Positions 60,069 to 64,000 of a stretch of DNA of 64,000 nt are shown in pieces. Position numbers and translations under genes: made by a program. Where the stretch lies: contig CAMVPR010000005.1 in NCBI GenBank assembly GCA_947169385.1, positions 26,357 to 90,356 on the forward strand. Direction: 5' to 3'. The number at the start of each line of letters is the position of its first letter. The stretch's first letter is position 1. The DNA comes from an uncultured Lachnospiraceae bacterium. GTDB lineage: Bacteria; Bacillota; Clostridia; Lachnospirales; Lachnospiraceae. The notes beneath the pieces were generated by a model. That model was not told the DNA's origin, searched no databases, and saw only the letters and a program-made list of their open reading frames with translations.

Positions 60069-60096
60069 AAATCAACTAATTAAATGTTGCAGGGAA

Positions 60097-60160
60097 AATG
60101 TCATCCTGAGGAACATTGTTCCGAAGGATCTTAATAGATTCTTCGTTGCTTAAGAATGGC
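60097..60160. repeat. Palindromic repeat piece
   Basis: ATGTCATCCTGAGGA (60098) equals 15 bases of the element at 49962, and AGATTCTTCG (60137) equals its other end, so this is the same repeat family in opposite arrangement, around GGAACATTGTTCC. Confidence 0.6.
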
Positions 60161-60217
60161 AGAGTAGCTAAATGCTGTTCTTATAATTAGTACAGACCCT
60201 GCATGTGTGGCGTCAAT

Positions 60218-60246
60218 TTGCATTTTCATTGAATATAAAGTATAAT
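60218..60246 (+). promoter_or_regulatory. Sigma-A-type promoter for the NYN-domain gene
   Basis: TTGCAT, 17-nt spacer, TATAAT, 54 nt upstream of the start. Confidence 0.75.
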
Positions 60247-60299
60247 ACAATCTGTCTGTCAAACGGACATATTACTAATATTGAAGAAAGGAGGTTTAT

Positions 60300-61046
60300 A
60301 TGTTATTCATACACAAAAAGAAGAATGATAAGATGAAAGCTGCGTTGTTTGTTGATTTTGAACATTGGTATTATGGTTACCAGAACAGCTTCAATATGGA
60401 ACCTGATGTTTCCGAATGGGTGCAGGAGATTAATGATAGATACGTGGTTCAGCAAGTTGAGATTTTCGGGGATTTTAGTAAGAATAGTGGTATGAGCGCA
60501 CAATATGATATGCTCGTCAAATCATTTCCCGGGATACATCACACGCCTAGTAAGAAAGTTGGCGTCGAGAAGGATTTCACTGATTTTATAATATTAGATT
60601 CAATATATAGACTTGCTGCGAGTAAGAAGCGACCTGAAGTTGTGATATTGTTTACAGGAGATGCGCATTTTACACATGCTGTCAATTATCTTAAGGAACT
60701 GAATATAACGGTTATTGTATATGGTGTTAAGGGATGTATGAGTTCTATGATCAAGTCAGCGGCTCATTCGTATGTTGAAATGCCGAGGGAGCAGCAAGAG
60801 TATCAGTTTTATTATGACTTGATTCTTAAGTCGTTAGACTACATTGATAGAAAACATAAAGTTGCAACATATTCTAAGACTATCGAATATGTCTCTAAGA
60901 AGAATAAAGTTCCGAAAGATCGTATTAAGCGCGCGCTTGATCAGCTTATCGCTCAGAAATACGTATATAAAAAGGTTATCAAGAAGAAGATTGAATGTAT
61001 CAGGTGCAATTGGAAGCTTGCAAGAGAGAATGGTATATGGAAGTAG
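60300..61046 (+). CDS. NYN-domain (LabA/DUF88-like) putative RNase
   Basis: 248 residues, ATG 60300 after AAAGGAGGTTT. The NYN nuclease fold spans about 10-165: AALFVDFEHWYYG (first Asp), the EKDFTDFIILDSIYRLA segment with paired acids, and VILFTGDAHFTHAVNYL (last Asp). A C-terminal winged-helix-like part (about 170-248; SKTIEYVSKKNKVPKDRIKRALDQLI) may bind RNA. It is 12 bp upstream of exonuclease III and co-transcribed. Confidence 0.85.
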   Translation: MLFIHKKKNDKMKAALFVDFEHWYYGYQNSFNMEPDVSEWVQEINDRYVVQQVEIFGDFSKNSGMSAQYDMLVKSFPGIHHTPSKKVGVEKDFTDFIILDSIYRLAASKKRPEVVILFTGDAHFTHAVNYLKELNITVIVYGVKGCMSSMIKSAAHSYVEMPREQQEYQFYYDLILKSLDYIDRKHKVATYSKTIEYVSKKNKVPKDRIKRALDQLIAQKYVYKKVIKKKIECIRCNWKLARENGIWK

Positions 61047-61058
61047 GAGGAACATCGG

Positions 61059-61814
61059 ATGAAGTTTATATCATGGAATGTAAATGGATTGAGAGCTTGT
61101 GTTAATAAAGGTTTTTTGGATTATTTTAACGAGGTAGATGCTGATGCTTTCTGCCTTCAGGAGACTAAACTCCAGGAGGGACAGATTGATCTAGAACTTC
61201 CGGGATACCATCAATATTGGAATTATGCCGATAAGAAGGGGTATTCAGGCACTGCGATATTTGTCAAAGAGGAGCCTTTAAGTGTCAAGTATGGTATGGA
61301 CATAGATGAACATAATCATGAAGGAAGACTTATTACTCTTGAGTATGATAATTACTATTTGTTGACCGAGTATGTTCCTAACGCTCAGAATGAGCTTAAG
61401 CGTATAGATTACCGTATGAAATGGGAGGATGATTTTAGAGCATACATCAACAAGTTAAATGCTACTAAGCCTGTTATATTCTGTGGTGATCTTAACGTTG
61501 CTCATAATGAGATAGATCTTAAGAATCCAAAGTCTAATCGCGGGAATGCCGGATTCTCTGATGAGGAGAGAGGCAAGTTTGAGGAACTTCTTCAAGCAGG
61601 GTATGTAGATACATTCAGACATTTTTATCCGGACATGGAGCAGATTTATAGCTGGTGGAGCTATCGTTTTCATGCGCGTGAGAAGAACGCAGGATGGCGT
61701 ATAGATTATTTTATGGTAAGTGAATCCCTTAAAGATAATCTAGTCGACGCTAAGATCCACACTGATATATTGGGCTCCGATCATTGCCCGGTTGAACTGG
61801 ATATTGATATTTGA
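61059..61814 (+). CDS. xth: Exodeoxyribonuclease III (AP endonuclease)
   Basis: 251 residues, ATG 61059 after GTAGGAGGAAC. Cuts at abasic sites in base excision repair. Motifs: ISWNVNGLRA (Asn), FCLQETKLQ (Glu metal ligand), YVPNAQNELKRIDYR (catalytic Tyr), GDLNVAHNEIDL (Asp/Asn) and GSDHCPVEL (Asp/His). It follows a NYN-domain gene by 12 bp. Confidence 0.96.
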   Translation: MKFISWNVNGLRACVNKGFLDYFNEVDADAFCLQETKLQEGQIDLELPGYHQYWNYADKKGYSGTAIFVKEEPLSVKYGMDIDEHNHEGRLITLEYDNYYLLTEYVPNAQNELKRIDYRMKWEDDFRAYINKLNATKPVIFCGDLNVAHNEIDLKNPKSNRGNAGFSDEERGKFEELLQAGYVDTFRHFYPDMEQIYSWWSYRFHAREKNAGWRIDYFMVSESLKDNLVDAKIHTDILGSDHCPVELDIDI

Positions 61815-61837
61815 TCGTAAAGATGTGAAATATTATA

Positions 61838-61866
61838 TTGCCATTACATATTAAATGTGATAATAT
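61838..61866 (+). promoter_or_regulatory. Sigma-A-type promoter for the ABC-F gene
   Basis: TTGCCA, 17-nt spacer, TAATAT. It gives a leader of about 250 nt before the ABC-F start codon. Confidence 0.75.
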
Positions 61867-62126
61867 GACTTACAGAAAAAAAGAAAGGCACATTAGTTGT
61901 GAAGGTGAAGGAATGGAGATTAGATAGTTTGATTTGGTGAACGTAAACAGGATTGTTATGGCCTAGAAGGGTCTGTTTAGGTATGCCGAATTAGATTATC
62001 GTATTCATTTTGAAGCCATCATTTGTTGCGTTGCTTTCGGTATATTTTTAGGTTTCATTTGTGCGTATAATCTGCTTTCGGTAGGAAGCAGATTTTTTTA
62101 TGCCCAATATACCGGAGGTGATTATT
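61867..62126 (+). promoter_or_regulatory. Attenuator-like leader of the ABC-F gene
   Basis: The leader contains a four-codon ORF (ATG GAG ATT AGA TAG, about 61914) behind GGTGAAGGA. Further on are an AAACAG...CTGTTT pairing, two copies of TGCTTTCGGTA (about 62032 and 62073), and then a terminator 27 nt before the gene. Ribosome stalling on the short ORF could change folding, as in known ABC-F resistance genes. Confidence 0.55.
62069..62100 (+). terminator. Terminator in the ABC-F leader
   Basis: Stem AATCTGCTT / AAGCAGATT with loop TCGGTAGG, then TTTTTTA. It lies inside the leader, not after a gene, and would stop transcription unless an alternative fold forms. Confidence 0.85.
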
Positions 62127-63662
62127 ATGGCACAGATACAAGTAAACGATCTTACATTTTCATACGATAAAAGTGCTGATGAAGTTTTGAAAAATGTGAC
62201 ATTTAGTATTGATACTAATTGGAAGCTTGGTCTTATCGGCAGAAACGGCAAAGGCAAGACGACTCTATTAAACCTATTTATGGGAAGATATGATTATCAG
62301 GGAAGCATCAAGAGTAATACTTATTTTGACTATTTTCCCTATCAGGTGTCGGATGACGATTTGGAAGAAAATACTGCTGACTTAATAGAAAAATGGAAAC
62401 CGCAAGTTGAGTCGTGGCAGGTTTTGATACAAATGAATGAGCTTAAGATGGATGCCGAATGCCTTTATCGCCCGTTTAAAACGTTGAGTTTTGGTGAGCG
62501 TACAAGGGTGATGCTGGCAGTCTTATTCGCAGCGGAGAATGAATTCCTTTTGGTTGATGAGCCTACCAATCACTTGGATACCGAGGCTCGTGAGATTGTC
62601 AAAGAATATCTAGCGTCCAAAAAAGGATTTATTCTTGTTTCTCATGACAGAGATTTGCTTGATAGAGTGTGTGATCATGTTTTGGTATTAAACAGATCTA
62701 CAATTGAAGTGCAAGCAGGTAATTTCACGAGTTGGTGGGAGAACAAAGAGAAGAAGGATGCATTTTCACAAGCAGAAAATGATAAGCATATGAAGGAGAT
62801 TGCTAAGCTTAAAGTTGCTGCGGACAGAAGCGGAAGGTGGGCCGACAAGAACGAGAACACCAAGATTGGTTTCGACCCTGTTAAAGAACATGACAGGAAT
62901 ATCTCTACCAGAGCGTATATTGGTGCTAAAACCAAGAAGATGCAAGCGCGCGTTAAGTCATATGAACAGCGCATCGATCGTGAGATAGAGGAGAAGGAGG
63001 GCTTGCTTAATGATATTGAGAAAGTCCCTGATTTGAGAATAGAACCGCTTGAATTCCATAAGGAAATTTTGATAAATGCCAACGACTTTTCACTTAAGTA
63101 CGAAGGCGCAGAGAGTGAGCTGTTTACTAACCTAAGGTTCCAGGTGAGACAAGGCGAAAGAGTCATTCTATCCGGTGAAAATGGATGTGGCAAATCAAGC
63201 ATTTTAAAAGCGATACTTCAAAAGACTAATATTTCTGATGATGTTAAAGATCATAATCTAGTGGTGTCAGGAATGCTTGAAGTACCATCCGGATTAACCG
63301 TTTCGTATGTGAATCAGGACACATCGTTTCTTAGAGGATCACTTAAGAAGTATTGTGAAGATAGAGAACTTAACGAAAGCATTTTCTTTGCTATACTAAG
63401 ACAGTTGGATCTTGGACGAGAGCAGTTTATTAAGAACATGGAAGATTTCTCCGAGGGTCAGAAGAAGAAAGTGTTGATAGCGGCGAGCCTGCTTACGCCT
63501 GCACATCTTTATATCTGGGATGAGCCGTTGAATTATATCGATGTGTTCTCGCGTATGCAGATTGAAAAGTTGATTATCAAGTATAAGCCGACGATGCTTT
63601 TGGTTGAGCATGATATCAGATTTCAGGAGAAAGTCGCTACGGAGGTTATCGAAATATTTTAA
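62127..63662 (+). CDS. Lsa/CplR-like ABC-F ribosome protection protein
   Basis: 511 residues from ATG 62127 after CCGGAGGTGA (track start 62100 lies in the terminator). Two ABC domains without membrane segments: Walker A GRNGKGKTT (38-46), LSFGERTRVMLA and LVDEPTNHLD in the first, GENGCGKSS and FSEGQKKKVLIAASL plus IWDEPLNYIDV in the second. A charged interdomain linker (about 200-300) would reach the peptidyl transferase centre. Length and NWKLGLIGRNGKGKTT place it in the Lsa-type group that protects ribosomes from lincosamides, streptogramins A and pleuromutilins. This is by pattern only; actual resistance is unproven. Confidence 0.85.
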   Translation: MAQIQVNDLTFSYDKSADEVLKNVTFSIDTNWKLGLIGRNGKGKTTLLNLFMGRYDYQGSIKSNTYFDYFPYQVSDDDLEENTADLIEKWKPQVESWQVLIQMNELKMDAECLYRPFKTLSFGERTRVMLAVLFAAENEFLLVDEPTNHLDTEAREIVKEYLASKKGFILVSHDRDLLDRVCDHVLVLNRSTIEVQAGNFTSWWENKEKKDAFSQAENDKHMKEIAKLKVAADRSGRWADKNENTKIGFDPVKEHDRNISTRAYIGAKTKKMQARVKSYEQRIDREIEEKEGLLNDIEKVPDLRIEPLEFHKEILINANDFSLKYEGAESELFTNLRFQVRQGERVILSGENGCGKSSILKAILQKTNISDDVKDHNLVVSGMLEVPSGLTVSYVNQDTSFLRGSLKKYCEDRELNESIFFAILRQLDLGREQFIKNMEDFSEGQKKKVLIAASLLTPAHLYIWDEPLNYIDVFSRMQIEKLIIKYKPTMLLVEHDIRFQEKVATEVIEIF

Positions 63663-64000
63663 TATAGTTTTTATGGATCATGCGGCAACCGCTGGTCGCC
63701 ACTACGAAGGATTATGAAAAACTATGTGTAGCGGAGCACATTGTGCTCCACAGTACAGATTCTGTGTGGTCTATCGACTTTGGAATATCCTGAAAATAGA
63801 CTTTAGAATATCCTACAGATGAACCACAGGGACAGATGAACCACAGGGACAGACCCTGTGGTTTTTTAAATGACATTGGGACGGGTATAGTGGTTAGGAG
63901 CTTTTGCTTGCTTTATATAGTTGGATATGGTAACATTTTGTTATATGCATCATCTGTGCATCATCTGAGTGGGGACGGTTCTTGTGGTATTTTATCACAT
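63663..64000. repeat. 338-bp repeat-rich tail of the window
   Basis: No ORF. It holds a GGAGCACATTGTGCTCC palindrome (63733-63749), two copies of GACTTTRGAATATCCT 23 nt apart (63776, 63799), and two 17-nt copies of ACAGATGAACCACAGGG (63815-63848) that merge into a terminator. Two 11-nt copies of TGCATCATCTG (63946-63967) follow, with GGGGACGGTTCT just after at about 63970. Confidence 0.6.
63839..63867 (+). terminator. Terminator after the ABC-F gene
   Basis: Stem AACCACAGGG / CCCTGTGGTT with loop ACAGA, followed by TTTT. The left arm is the second copy of the tandem repeat. Confidence 0.8.

Noticed and set aside
49983-61046. Anti-phage defence island built on PIN and NYN proteins
   Set aside because: The two proteins are 10 kb apart, among metabolic and surface genes, with no helicase, methylase or toxin-antitoxin partner beside them.
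63663-64000. tRNA or small RNA gene at the window end
   Set aside because: No cloverleaf, no CCA end and no conserved loop sequences; the region consists of short repeats.

Overview
The window is about 64 kb of a low-GC Firmicutes chromosome, most likely a motile member of the Lachnospiraceae (Butyrivibrio/Roseburia-like). The evidence is AGGAGG-type ribosome binding sites, a mbl-flgF-flgG cluster plus a comFC-yvyF-flgM-flgN-flgK-flgL-fliW-csrA-hag gene order of the Bacillus/Clostridia type, short flagellins, Lys-rich fibronectin-like surface repeats, a DUF6591-type lipoprotein and a GH9 cellulase. The family assignment is inference; I could not run a search.

Layout. 1-4.1 kb: 3' end of metE, a small HTH-like protein, a membrane Ser/Thr kinase and class II fructose-bisphosphate aldolase. 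4.3-12.8 kb: two tandem secreted surface proteins (774 and 2057 aa) that share an N-terminal module. 12.9-15.6 kb: a diaminopimelate decarboxylase-family enzyme with an AGCS amino acid:sodium symporter. 15.8-18.4 kb: a PAS/PocR-like/GAF sensor without an output domain. 18.4-38.8 kb: a near-continuous flagellar block (mbl, rod proteins, FlgJ-like, RecD2, ComFC, YvyF, FlgM, FlgN, two FlgK paralogues, FlgL, FliW, CsrA, FlaG, FliD, FliS, a FliT-like protein and two almost identical flagellins). 38.8-46.2 kb: a probable flagellin-glycosylation island with two Maf/DUF115 proteins, a CMP-sugar synthetase fused to a HAD phosphatase domain, a GT2-TagF fusion and two small unknowns. 46.2-48.4 kb: a GH9 enzyme without a signal peptide and a DUF4186 protein. 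48.5-64 kb: a mixed region rich in palindromic repeats, with a lipoprotein, PIN- and NYN-domain proteins, a GH3 glycosidase, a VTC/DUF4956/Cthe_2159 surface module, a Y-family polymerase, two DUF4230 proteins, exonuclease III and an Lsa-like ABC-F protein behind an attenuator-like leader.

How the genes work together. Five SigD/sigma-28-type promoter matches (a TAAA/TTAA box, 15-16 nt, then an NNCGATAT/A box) precede the mbl block, flgM, flaG and each flagellin gene. They suggest a late flagellar regulon controlled by FlgM. fliW and csrA overlap by one base, and the first flagellin leader carries a hairpin presenting AGGATG, the CsrA recognition core. The second flagellin lacks that hairpin, so the two copies may respond differently to the FliW-CsrA switch. 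The glycosylation genes follow the flagellins with tight, partly overlapping spacing and probably decorate the filament.

No tRNA, rRNA, CRISPR array, insertion sequence transposase or prophage was seen.
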